Assembly (NCBI GenBank): GCA_945875065.1
Contig: CAMCJC010000168.1
Span: 1-6,158, forward strand
Reading direction: 5' to 3'
Length of the DNA stretch: 6,158 nucleotides
Source: an uncultured Propionibacteriaceae bacterium
GTDB taxonomy: Bacteria > Actinomycetota > Actinomycetes > Propionibacteriales > Propionibacteriaceae
Shown here: positions 1-6,158 of the stretch, piece after piece
Numbering within the stretch: the stretch's first letter is position 1
Layout of the letters: each line of letters opens with the position of its first letter
Translations under genes and position numbers: made by a program
Notes under the pieces: generated by a model
Seen by the model: only the letters and a program-made list of their open reading frames with translations
Told to the model about the DNA's origin: nothing
Database searches by the model: none

Positions 1-1
1 T

Positions 2-605
2 GCCGGGCCTGGCGACCAGAACCCCGACCATCGGGGCTACCTAGAAGGTAACGGGCTGTACAGTCTGGTACGGGTGCTAGGCATACCGGGCCTGACTTAC
101 GCTGGTCGCGTGACTTCCTCGAGTGACGCAGAGGCCCGCCGGGCCTTCGCGGATGCGCTCGCGCTTTTCGATCTCCACGCCCTCGAGGCCCGCGACTTGG
201 TGTGGGCCGCAACCGATCTCCTAGTCGCCTCACCCGATAGCGGGCCGCATTTGGTTGCGCTGGCCAGTGCCGTCATCACGCCCACGACGAGTCCGTTCGA
301 GAATTGATGCGCTCCTCATTACTGTGTCCGGGAACAGTCAGCGATACCGCCACTCGAACACGGGCGCGTTGCGATCCACGCGGCACAAACGAAGCTGCAT
401 CGATAGCAGGCTGGTGAACTCACCGACCGGCAACTCGCCCCATGAACCGCACGACATCATCGGTCACGGCAACCCAAGCGTCGTCGAAGATCTGGTTGTC
501 GCCGACGACATGTTCTGCGACCTGCCCTATCTCGCCGGGGTGCCGAAGGACCCGACCACTGCGGCCCTTCGCATCCTCGGGTACGAGGATCCCTGGGAGC
601 TGTGA
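2..605 (+). pseudogene. Decayed hypothetical protein gene, 5' end outside the window
   Basis: I do not recognise the family by name. Frame 2 is open from the left edge to a TGA at 305-307 and reads like real protein, with segments such as RGYLEGNGLYSLVRV and RDLVWAATDLLVASPDSG. At about 300-310 the sense appears to jump to frame 3 (FE, then IDALLITV). It then seems to return to frame 2 (REQSAIPPLEHGRVAIHAAQ, a TAG at 404-406, then AGELTDRQLA). Near 437 it moves to frame 3 again (DIIGHGNPSVVEDLVVADDMF, with GYEDPWEL before the TGA at 603-605). Joined, the pieces give one plausible globular actinobacterial protein of about 200 residues. Several independent lesions argue for gene decay rather than a single sequencing error. 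No function is assigned. Alternatively, the first piece (to 307) is the intact 3' end of one small gene and 420-605 is part of another. Joining the frames is my inference. Confidence 0.5.
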
Positions 606-1100
606 AGGCCCCCAGGAACAACCCCGGGCAGCGGGAACCGCCACCCAATGGTGTTGCAATACCTTGAGCGCGGCGCGCTGCCGTCCCTTCCTATCTTGGC
701 CCAAGGAGCTGGCTGTCGAGGGGCGCCCCGCAGCTGCCCCAAGGCCAAGGCGGTGACGTCTCAAGGAGCTGGGTCTCGAGCCGCAGTCGGCTGCTGATAA
801 GGGCCAGGCCCCTCCAACGTCAAGGAACCCCAACACTCCCGGGGTCGGCAGAGCAGGGCGATGCCGGCATCCTCACCTAGAACAACACGTTCGAAACAGG
901 TCCTAGCCCGGCGATTCACGCGCGCCTCCGGGTAGTTGGGGGAGACAAGGCAGGCGGAGATGAGCGTGAAGCGGAGATCACATCCCCTGCTGGCGGGGCA
1001 TGTGACCTCACGACCACGAAAGTGCCGGCTACCCCAAGACGCTGGCCTGGCCCCGGCGTGTGATTTCTCCGTAGTTCCCTCGTTTGAAACAATTGCTGAC
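606..1100. other. Intergenic region without a supported gene
   Basis: The 495 bases between the broken gene and the TPR gene hold no frame with convincing protein character. Candidate reading frames on both strands have erratic composition, many Cys, Trp and Pro residues, and no recognisable motif. The region contains a 19-base imperfect direct repeat at 702-720 and 762-780. It also has short GC-rich inverted repeats, for example AGCCG/CGGCT around 779-792, with no T-run to make a classical terminator. The last stretch (about 1082-1100) is locally AT-richer and probably lies in the promoter or leader of the operon, but I cannot identify clear -35 and -10 boxes. No tRNA or rRNA signature was seen. 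Confidence 0.6.
702..780. repeat. Imperfect 19-base direct repeat, 60-base period
   Basis: CAAGGAGCTGGCTGTCGAG at 702-720 recurs as CAAGGAGCTGGGTCTCGAG at 762-780, with 17 of 19 bases identical and start-to-start spacing of 60. A third, much weaker echo begins at 821 (CAAGGA), 59 bases further on. The sequence between the copies is not obviously conserved, so this is either a decayed minisatellite-like tandem array or a chance pair. It lies in non-coding DNA upstream of the operon. Confidence 0.45.
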
Positions 1101-2726
1101 ATGCGCGAACAGGGAGCCTCATCCGGAGGCGGGAAGCGATCCGGCTTCAACTTGGGTGGTTCTCGTAAACCCGGCGGTACGGGGGCGCGTCGCGGAGCCG
1201 GTAATCGTGATGGGGCCGGCTACAAACGCAAGAGCTTCAACTCGCGAGACGACCGTCCCAGGGACAGCGGTCGCAAGGGCGACGGCGGTCGGCGGGATGA
1301 TCGCGGTGAGGCGCGCTGGCGCTCAGACAGGCATGACGACGACCAGGGTCGTCGCGAAGGCTCTCGTGGGGAGCGACGCTGGGATGGGGAGCGTCAAGGC
1401 GGCGGGCAGCGTTGGAACAGCGACCGCAAGGGCGATAGCAGGCGACGAGACTATCGCTCCGGGAAAGGCGCGGATAGACGCGACAGCGAAGGCTCGCGAG
1501 GGGAGCGACGCTGGGATGGGCAACGTCAAGGCGGCGGACAGCCTTGGAAGCCCAACCGTGACGAAGACCGGGATCGTCGCGATCGGAACAGCGACGGCTC
1601 GCGCGAGCACCGGCGTCGAGACGGTGTCCGCACGAGTAATCAGGGCGAGCGCCGTTCCACCTTCCAACGCGGCGACGATCGTCGGTCGGGCGAGGGAAAG
1701 GGCTTGGGGTTTCGCCGAGGGGCCGGGGAACGTCGCGGCTCAGGCACTAGCCGGGGTGACGCGGGTCAGCGGTTTGGCGGCAGCCGTGGATCGAGTCATG
1801 GCCGGGGCGCCGGTGAGCGTCGCGACGACCGGGAGCGCCGCGTTCCCAGCCCCGGGACGGCTCCGGCACCCGATGAACCCTCGACTCCTACTGAGTTCGA
1901 CGAATCGCGCTTGCCTGCCGGTGTCCGCGCAGAGCTGAAGGGGCTCCCAAAGGATCTGGCCGACACCGTCGGGGCCCACTTGTTCGCAGCTGGGGCGCTC
2001 CTCGACGAGGACCCTGACCTCGCGTATCGGCACGCGGCCGCCGCGAAGCGTCGCGCCGGACGGCTCGCGGTGGTCCGCGAGGCCACAGCGGAGGCCGCGT
2101 ACGCCTCTGGCCGCTACGAGATCGCCTTGCGCGAGTTTCGGGCTATCCGCCGCATGAACGGTGGCGACGAACTCCTGCCGGTCCTCGCCGACTGCGAGCG
2201 CGCCCTCGGCCGTCCCCGCGAGGCCCTCGAGCTTCTGACCACCCTCGATCCGCGCACCAAGAACATCGGCGTTCGCATCGAATGCCTGCTCGTGGAAGCC
2301 GGCATTCGTGACCAACTCGGCCAGCGAGGTGAGGCCTTGCGCCTTCTGCGATCAGCCATCTCGCACCGCATCGGCCCCAAACAAGGCCAAGCACGGCTCC
2401 GCTACGCCTACGCCGACCTGCTTGAGGCCGACGGCCAGGCCGACGCAGCCCGCGAGTGGTTCGACGCCGCCGCCCGCCTGGACCTTGATGGCCGGCTTGA
2501 TGCCGTCGACCGCATCGCCGTCCTCGACGGTATTACCCTGCCCGAAGACTTTGAGCTAGACCCAGAAGAGGACGACATGACCGACCACAAGGACCTGACC
2601 GAGGAACCCGAAAGCGAACCAGCTGTGTCGCCAGACCCAGAAGACGACGTTGAGACCGTCGTGATCGAGCTAGTCAACCCCGAGGACGAGGTCGCCGAGC
2701 TTCTCGCTGAGATCGACGGAGAATAA
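1101..2726 (+). CDS. TPR-repeat protein with Arg/Gly-rich disordered N-terminus (Rv1691-like)
   Basis: The product is a 541-residue protein in three parts. Residues 1 to about 265 are extremely rich in Arg, Gly, Asp and Ser (many RG, RGG and GERR motifs) and surely disordered. Residues about 270-475 are helical with TPR-like repeats (AYASGRYEIALREFRAIRR, ECERALGRPREALELL-type helices, LADLLEADGQADAAREWFDAA-like pairs). Residues about 482-541 form a strongly acidic tail. The folded part resembles M. tuberculosis Rv1691, which holds the same place upstream of the phosphatase and tlyA; its biochemical function is unknown to me. The basic N-terminus suggests contact with RNA or another polyanion, which is inference. 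The start is uncertain. ATG 1101 directly precedes the RG domain but has no Shine-Dalgarno, so it may be leaderless. In-frame ATG 960 (AAGG 10 bases upstream) and TTG 936 would add 47 or 55 residues of atypical composition. The first coding gene of the operon, it ends 3 bases before the phosphatase. Confidence 0.85.
   Translation: MREQGASSGGGKRSGFNLGGSRKPGGTGARRGAGNRDGAGYKRKSFNSRDDRPRDSGRKGDGGRRDDRGEARWRSDRHDDDQGRREGSRGERRWDGERQGGGQRWNSDRKGDSRRRDYRSGKGADRRDSEGSRGERRWDGQRQGGGQPWKPNRDEDRDRRDRNSDGSREHRRRDGVRTSNQGERRSTFQRGDDRRSGEGKGLGFRRGAGERRGSGTSRGDAGQRFGGSRGSSHGRGAGERRDDRERRVPSPGTAPAPDEPSTPTEFDESRLPAGVRAELKGLPKDLADTVGAHLFAAGALLDEDPDLAYRHAAAAKRRAGRLAVVREATAEAAYASGRYEIALREFRAIRRMNGGDELLPVLADCERALGRPREALELLTTLDPRTKNIGVRIECLLVEAGIRDQLGQRGEALRLLRSAISHRIGPKQGQARLRYAYADLLEADGQADAAREWFDAAARLDLDGRLDAVDRIAVLDGITLPEDFELDPEEDDMTDHKDLTEEPESEPAVSPDPEDDVETVVIELVNPEDEVAELLAEIDGE
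1356..1547 (+). repeat. Duplicated 60-base coding unit in the RG-rich domain
   Basis: Two 60-base blocks, 1356-1415 and 1488-1547, are 54/60 identical and exactly in frame, 132 bases (44 codons) apart. Each encodes 20 residues of the form EGSRGERRWDG-x-RQGGGQ-x-W, differing at two positions (E/Q and R/P). The intervening 24 residues are also Arg/Asp-rich and loosely echoed after the second copy (DRxxRDRNSDGSRE). Three of the six base differences are synonymous, which suggests duplication with retained protein sequence. Both copies place a Trp at each end of the glycine-rich segment. Confidence 0.85.
2718..2721 (+). promoter_or_regulatory. Ribosome binding site of the HAD phosphatase gene
   Basis: GGAG at 2718-2721 lies inside the last codons of the TPR gene, 8 bases before GTG 2730. 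It is among the clearest Shine-Dalgarno sequences in the operon and supports the GTG start over internal alternatives. Confidence 0.7.
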
Positions 2727-2729
2727 GCA

Positions 2730-3719
2730 GTGTCCACCCTCGCGGCCGCGTATGACGCGGCCCTGTTCGACCTGGATGGTGTCATCTATCTCGGTCCCCA
2801 CGCCATCGACGGGGTCCCCGAGGCCTTGGCGCGGCTGGCCGCCGGCGGCACCAAGCTTGGCTACGTCACCAACAACGCTGCCCGCACCCCAGGCCAGGTG
2901 GCCCAGCACTTGCGCGAGTTGGGGATCCCCGCAACGGATGACGATGTCGTCAACTCCACGCAAGCAACCATCCGGATGCTGCAAGGCCGACTCCCGGCCG
3001 GGGCGAAGATCCTACCGGTCGGGACCTCCGCACTGGTCGAGCAGCTCGCGGAGGTAGGCTTCACCCCGGTCGATTCCCTTGAGGCCGAACCCGACGCCGT
3101 CGTCCAGGGATATCACCCGCAGCTGCCGTGGAATCTTCTAGAGCTTGGGGTGATCGCCATCCACCGCGGCGCCCAATGGTTCGCCACCAACCCCGACCAG
3201 ACCCGTCCCACTGAGCGTGGTATCCTCCCCGGCTGCGGAGCCCAGATCGACCTCATCGCCTCCTGCGTCGGGTACCGCCCCGAGATGGCCGGCAAACCGT
3301 TTCGGCCGCTGCTCGACGAGACCGTGCTGAGACTCGACGCCGAGCACCCCATCTTCGTCGGCGACCGCATCGACACCGACATCATCGGCGCCGGCAACGT
3401 CGGCATGGACTCCCTATTCGTATTCACCGGCGCCCACGGCAAGTACGACCTCCTCACCGCCGAGCCGGTTGGCCGTCCCACCCACATCGGAGCCGATATT
3501 GCCGCCCTCCTCGAGCCACCCCGCAAGCTCGTGGAGGCTGGCGGGCAGTTCGCCTGCGGCGACGCGGTGGCCACAGTCGCCGACGGCGTCGTCACCATGG
3601 GTGAGGTGCCCGCGACCTACGCCGGTCAGCTCGATGCCCTGTGGGCTGCGCTGAATGCCGCCTGGAGCCGCGACGCCGACGCTACCGCCGTTCTCGACCG
3701 CCTGGACCTGGTGCAGTGA
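2730..3719 (+). CDS. HAD-superfamily phosphatase, NagD/Rv1692 glycerol-3-phosphate phosphatase type
   Basis: This 329-residue cytosolic HAD hydrolase with a C2-type cap has all four HAD motifs. Motif I is D14-L-D16-G-V (nucleophile and acid/base), motif II is T47 in YVTNNA, motif III is K189 in AGKPF, and motif IV is G211-D-R-I-D-T-D217. The cap region contains VVQGYH, ATNPDQTRPTERG and LPGCG, typical of NagD-like enzymes. Residues past about 260 form the extra C-terminal segment also present in M. tuberculosis Rv1692, which has been described as a D-glycerol-3-phosphate phosphatase acting in recycling of glycerophospholipid polar heads. That substrate is transferred from sequence likeness and identical gene position, not shown here. 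The GTG start 3 bases after the TPR stop has a good Shine-Dalgarno. The 3' end overlaps the next gene by 4 bases (GTGA). Length is slightly shorter than my recollection of Rv1692 (about 350). Confidence 0.93.
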   Translation: MSTLAAAYDAALFDLDGVIYLGPHAIDGVPEALARLAAGGTKLGYVTNNAARTPGQVAQHLRELGIPATDDDVVNSTQATIRMLQGRLPAGAKILPVGTSALVEQLAEVGFTPVDSLEAEPDAVVQGYHPQLPWNLLELGVIAIHRGAQWFATNPDQTRPTERGILPGCGAQIDLIASCVGYRPEMAGKPFRPLLDETVLRLDAEHPIFVGDRIDTDIIGAGNVGMDSLFVFTGAHGKYDLLTAEPVGRPTHIGADIAALLEPPRKLVEAGGQFACGDAVATVADGVVTMGEVPATYAGQLDALWAALNAAWSRDADATAVLDRLDLVQ

Positions 3720-3904
3720 CCGCGAGCCCGATCCCATCAGATGTGCGACGCACCCAGGCCGTCATCGACGCGATGGCTGCCCTCGGGGACCTAAACGAGT
3801 TGTCGGTGCGCGACGCCTTGGACCGCCTGGAGCACGCCCACGCCGACATCGGCGCCGCGTTGAACCCCGAGGCGCAGCCGCCGCTACCGGCTGAGGCGCA
3901 GTGA
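3716..3904 (+). CDS. Small conserved protein of unknown function (Rv1693-like)
   Basis: A 62-residue protein starts at GTG 3716, whose last two bases begin the TGA of the phosphatase gene (GTGA overlap). It ends in a second GTGA overlap with tlyA. There is no convincing Shine-Dalgarno, so translation probably depends on re-initiation by ribosomes finishing the phosphatase. The core (residues about 10-50, with RRTQAVIDAMAALGDL and SVRDALDRLEHAHADIGAAL) should form two amphipathic helices. It is followed by a short Pro/Ala-rich tail ending in AEAQ. No membrane segment, signal peptide or metal-binding cysteines are present. M. tuberculosis has a protein of about the same size (Rv1693) in the same slot, which supports a real, conserved gene. 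Function is unknown; helix-pair proteins of this size are often partners of a neighbour, here TlyA or the phosphatase, but that is speculation. An upstream in-frame start at 3641 would lie well inside the phosphatase gene and is unlikely. Confidence 0.82.
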   Translation: MTASPIPSDVRRTQAVIDAMAALGDLNELSVRDALDRLEHAHADIGAALNPEAQPPLPAEAQ

Positions 3905-4641
3905 GGCTCGACCGGGAACTAGTGGCCCGCGGCTTGGCACGCTCCCGCACCCAGGCCGTCGACCTCCTAGCCGCCGGCCGCGTCCGCGTCGATGGCCGCA
4001 TCGTAACCAAAGCATCCCGAGCGGTCGCACCCAGCAGCCTCATTGAGGCCGAGGCCGATCCCTGGGTCTCTCGCGCCGCCCACAAACTACTTGGCGCCCT
4101 TGAGGACTCCGCCACGAGAATCCACGGCCGCGTCCTTGACGCCGGCGCCTCCACCGGCGGTTTCACGCAGGTCGCGCTTGATCGCGGAGCCACCCGCGTC
4201 TACGCCGTCGACGTCGGCCACGGCCAGCTAGCCGAAGCCGTCCGCTCTGACCCGCGCGTTACCAGCCTGGAGGGTCTAAACCTCCGCGATCTTGTCATTG
4301 GCCACCTCGACAACCAGAGCGTCAACCTCATCGTCGGCGATGTTTCCTTCATCTCGCTGCGCCTGCTCCTCGAACCATTGCTCGGCGTCCTGAACGCCGA
4401 CGGCCAGGCCCTGCTCCTTGTCAAGCCCCAGTTCGAGGTGGGGCGAGCCGTGCTCGGTAATTCCGGCGTGGTTTGCGACGCCCGCCTTCGCGCCCAGGCC
4501 GTTGACGACGTCATCGCCCACGCGTTGAGCCTCGGTTGGCGGTGCGACTGGCGCGGCGACAGCCGCCTGGTCGGCAGCGGCGGCAACATCGAAACGTTCA
4601 TCCGCCTGGCGAAAGGCGCTCCCGAGGACGGCAGCTACTAG
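3901..4641 (+). CDS. tlyA: TlyA, rRNA (cytidine-2'-O)-methyltransferase
   Basis: TlyA uses S-adenosylmethionine to 2'-O-methylate cytidines of ribosomal RNA (23S C1920, and 16S C1409 in type II enzymes); loss confers capreomycin resistance in mycobacteria. The 246-residue product begins with an S4 RNA-binding domain (residues about 1-50, LDRELVARGLARSRTQAVDL). A linker DPWV (53-56) and a Rossmann methyltransferase domain follow. The SAM loop is D80-AGASTGGFT. The proposed catalytic tetrad is K62, D147 (GDVSFISL), K175 (LVKPQFEVG) and E231 (GNIETFI), with exactly the spacing (85, 28, 56) of M. tuberculosis K69/D154/K182/E238. GTG 3901 is the only possible start, because TGA at 3892-3894 closes the frame upstream; GAGG lies 4 bases before it. 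It overlaps the small upstream gene by 4 bases. Both ends are shorter than in the 268-residue mycobacterial enzyme, which leaves open whether it modifies both subunits. Confidence 0.97.
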   Translation: MRLDRELVARGLARSRTQAVDLLAAGRVRVDGRIVTKASRAVAPSSLIEAEADPWVSRAAHKLLGALEDSATRIHGRVLDAGASTGGFTQVALDRGATRVYAVDVGHGQLAEAVRSDPRVTSLEGLNLRDLVIGHLDNQSVNLIVGDVSFISLRLLLEPLLGVLNADGQALLLVKPQFEVGRAVLGNSGVVCDARLRAQAVDDVIAHALSLGWRCDWRGDSRLVGSGGNIETFIRLAKGAPEDGSY

Positions 4642-4651
4642 GCTGTCAGGC

Positions 4652-5542
4652 GTGGAGAACCGCACGATCGCAGTCCTGCTGCACCCTGAACGCGAGGAGG
4701 CCCTGGAGGCCGCGTGCGCGTTCATGCGGCGGATGCCCGGGTTTGACTTCCTCACCTTCGCCGATGACGTCGACCGCCTCGCCGCGCGCGTGCCCGCGGC
4801 CAGCCTGGAACCGATCGGAGAGAATACGGCAGAGGTCGCGGTCGTCTTCGGCGGGGACGGCACCGTGCTCCGCGCGGCCGAGTGGGCGCAGCCGGCCGGA
4901 GTGCCGCTGCTCGGCGTTAACCTAGGCCACGTGGGCTTCCTCGCCGAGCTCGAGACCTCCGACCTGGGGGCCTTGCCCGAAGCCGTTTCCGAGCGCCGGT
5001 ACGAGATTGAACGTCGCCTCGTCCTACAAGTCCGCGTCAGCGGCCCCGAAGGTAGTTGGCAGTCATTCGCCGTGAACGAGGTCTCCCTCGAAAAGCTCGC
5101 GCGCGAGAAGATGCTGAACGTCCTCGTCCAGGTTGACGGCCGGCCTCTGTCCCGGTGGGGGTGCGACGGCGTTCTCGTCGCTACCCCGACGGGCTCCACC
5201 GCTTACGCGTTTTCCGGCGGCGGCCCCGTCGTGTGGCCGGAGGTGCAGGCGATGCTGCTTGTCCCGCTGAGCGCGCACGCCCTGTTCAACCGGCCGATGG
5301 TGCTGTCGCCAGCCTCCGAGGTGCGGCTTGAGATCGCCGGCCCCGCCCCCGAGGGCGTCATCTGGTGTGACGGGCGCCGCAGCACCGAGGTCGGGATCGG
5401 ACAGCGCATCGACGTCGTCGCCTCGCCGCGGCCGCTGCTGATCGCTCGCCTCGCCGAGCAGCCGTTCACCACCCGGCTCGTCCGTAAGTTCAAGCTTCCC
5501 GTCAACGGTTGGCGCCAGGCTCCCGGGACCGCCTCGTGCTGA
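4652..5542 (+). CDS. nadK: NAD kinase
   Basis: This enzyme phosphorylates NAD+ to NADP+ with ATP or polyphosphate, setting the NADPH supply; it is cytosolic and normally oligomeric. The 296-residue protein shows every family landmark. These are GGDGT at 67-71 in FGGDGTVLRAAE, N90-LGHVGFLAE, the N142-E143 pair in FAVNEVSLEK, and GCDGVLVATPTGSTAY at 170-185. The closing region (MVLSPASEVRLEI, then LVRKFKLPV) is characteristic of actinobacterial PpnK proteins. Length fits the family (about 290-310). GTG 4652 follows the tlyA stop by 10 bases with only a weak CAGG upstream, so coupling to tlyA translation is plausible. The last 7 bases overlap recN. The usual Ser of the (V/I)STPTGSTAY motif is Ala177 here, a mild variation next to the nucleotide-binding loop. 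Confidence 0.98.
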   Translation: MENRTIAVLLHPEREEALEAACAFMRRMPGFDFLTFADDVDRLAARVPAASLEPIGENTAEVAVVFGGDGTVLRAAEWAQPAGVPLLGVNLGHVGFLAELETSDLGALPEAVSERRYEIERRLVLQVRVSGPEGSWQSFAVNEVSLEKLAREKMLNVLVQVDGRPLSRWGCDGVLVATPTGSTAYAFSGGGPVVWPEVQAMLLVPLSAHALFNRPMVLSPASEVRLEIAGPAPEGVIWCDGRRSTEVGIGQRIDVVASPRPLLIARLAEQPFTTRLVRKFKLPVNGWRQAPGTASC

Positions 5543-6158
5543 CTGAGCTTCGCATCGCCGGACTCGGAGTCGTAGCCGACGCGTCCCTGACGCTCGGTCC
5601 GGGCCTCAACGCCCTGACCGGTGAGACTGGCGCCGGCAAGACCATGATCGTCGCCGGCTTGGGCCTGCTCCTTGGGGCTCGCGCCGAAGCATCGCTCGTT
5701 AGACGCGGCGCCGATCGGGCGCTGGTCGAGGGGCGCTGGGAGGTGCCAGCCGGATTAGCGGCCCGGGTTGATGACCTGGGGGGATGCCTCGACGACGACA
5801 TTGAGCTCGTCACTTCCCGGCAAGTCTCCGCTCAGGGACGTTCGCGCGCCGTCGTGGGAGGCGCTCAGGTGCCGGTCGCCACCGCCGCCGAGCTTCTCGG
5901 TGATCTAGCGACCATCCATGGGCAGTCCGAGCAGATCCGTCTGTCCTCACCGGAACGGCAGCGCCAAATCCTCGACGACTACGCTCGGCCCGCTGCGCTA
6001 GAGACCTACCGGAGCCGATTCGACGAGCATCGCCGTATCTCCGAGGAACTGGGCCGCCTCGAATCCGAGGCTCTGGAACGCGCCCGCGAGCTCGACATGC
6101 TTCGGCACGGCCTCGACGAAATTGCCGCCGTTGACCCACAGCCGGGGGAGGATGTCGC
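5536..6158 (+). CDS. recN: DNA repair protein RecN, N-terminal part (runs off the window)
   Basis: RecN is an SMC-like ATPase that acts early in double-strand-break repair by homologous recombination. Only the first 207 codons of the usual ~550-590 are in the window, with no stop reached. Visible are the N-terminal strand LTELRIAGLGVV and Walker A G29-ETGAGKT36. The stretch SRQVSAQGRSRAVV (94-107) matches the conserved SxxGRSRA region, and ATIHGQSEQIRL (His128-Gly-Gln130) is diagnostic. From about residue 150 the charged, heptad-like sequence (FDEHRRISEELGRLESEALE) marks the start of the coiled-coil arm. Start GTG 5536 overlaps the last 7 bases of the NAD kinase gene and has GGGA 7 bases upstream. 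The nadK-recN adjacency is standard in actinobacteria. No SOS-type operator was seen before it, as expected for an internal operon gene, though I cannot rule one out by eye. Confidence 0.97.
   Translation, partial: MLTELRIAGLGVVADASLTLGPGLNALTGETGAGKTMIVAGLGLLLGARAEASLVRRGADRALVEGRWEVPAGLAARVDDLGGCLDDDIELVTSRQVSAQGRSRAVVGGAQVPVATAAELLGDLATIHGQSEQIRLSSPERQRQILDDYARPAALETYRSRFDEHRRISEELGRLESEALERARELDMLRHGLDEIAAVDPQPGEDV

Noticed and set aside
22..36. Perfect 6-base inverted repeat CCCCGA/TCGGGG with a 3-base loop
   Set aside because: The stem is short, no T-run follows, and it lies inside the open frame entering from the left, so it is not convincing as a terminator.
886..896. GTTCGAAAC resembling a tRNA T-loop
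   Set aside because: The flanking bases do not form a T-stem, and no acceptor or anticodon arm can be folded around it.
761..1150. 129-codon minus-strand frame in the intergenic region
   Set aside because: It is rich in Cys, Arg and Pro, matches no family I know, and extends into the coding start of the TPR gene. I considered it as a small gene but could not support it.
1323..1667. Minus-strand frame with repeated ALTLPIPASLP segments
   Set aside because: The repeats are the antisense image of the 60-base duplicated unit; there is no independent coding signal.
1084..1938. 284-codon open frame overlapping the RG-rich region in another frame
   Set aside because: It is an Ala/Thr/Val-rich shadow produced by the CGN/GGN repeats of the real gene. 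It has no domain, and its own repeats mirror the coding duplication.
2577..2726. Internal in-frame ATG with GAGG 5 bases upstream that could yield a 49-residue acidic peptide
   Set aside because: The GAGG arises from Glu-Asp codons of the acidic tail, and nothing else indicates separate initiation.
4276..5199. 307-codon minus-strand frame across tlyA and nadK
   Set aside because: It runs antisense to two unmistakable genes and is Ser/Arg/Ala-rich without motifs, typical of high-GC shadow frames.

Overview
The window is high-GC DNA with strong G/C third-position bias, frequent GTG starts and tightly packed genes on one strand, which points to an actinobacterium (Actinomycetota). The gene order TPR protein, HAD phosphatase, ~60-residue protein, tlyA, NAD kinase, recN is the one I know from Mycobacterium tuberculosis Rv1691 to Rv1696. 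The genus cannot be fixed from the sequence alone; a propionibacterial or similar lineage is only a guess.

Layout. (1) Bases 2-605 hold what reads as a decayed protein gene: an open frame entering from upstream, then at least three apparent frame changes and one in-frame TAG before a clean C-terminal end. (2) Bases 606-1100 have no gene I can support; they contain a 19-base direct repeat spaced 60 bases apart and presumably the operon's leader and promoter. (3) From about 1101 to the right edge runs one dense plus-strand operon. Its genes are a 541-residue TPR protein with a long Arg/Gly-rich N-terminus, a HAD phosphatase of the glycerol-3-phosphate phosphatase type, a 62-residue conserved small protein, the rRNA 2'-O-methyltransferase TlyA, NAD kinase, and the first third of recN, which runs off the window.

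The five genes after the TPR gene all start with GTG. Three of the junctions overlap (4, 4 and 7 bases) and the other two gaps are 3 and 10 bases, so translational coupling along one transcript is likely. The products cover unrelated jobs: polar-head recycling, ribosome methylation, NADP supply and DNA repair. This is a conserved housekeeping cluster, not an obvious dedicated system. The most unusual items are the RG-rich disordered extension with an internally duplicated 44-residue unit on the TPR protein, and the multiply broken gene at the left edge. I see no convincing undescribed multi-gene system, CRISPR array, tRNA, rRNA or insertion sequence.
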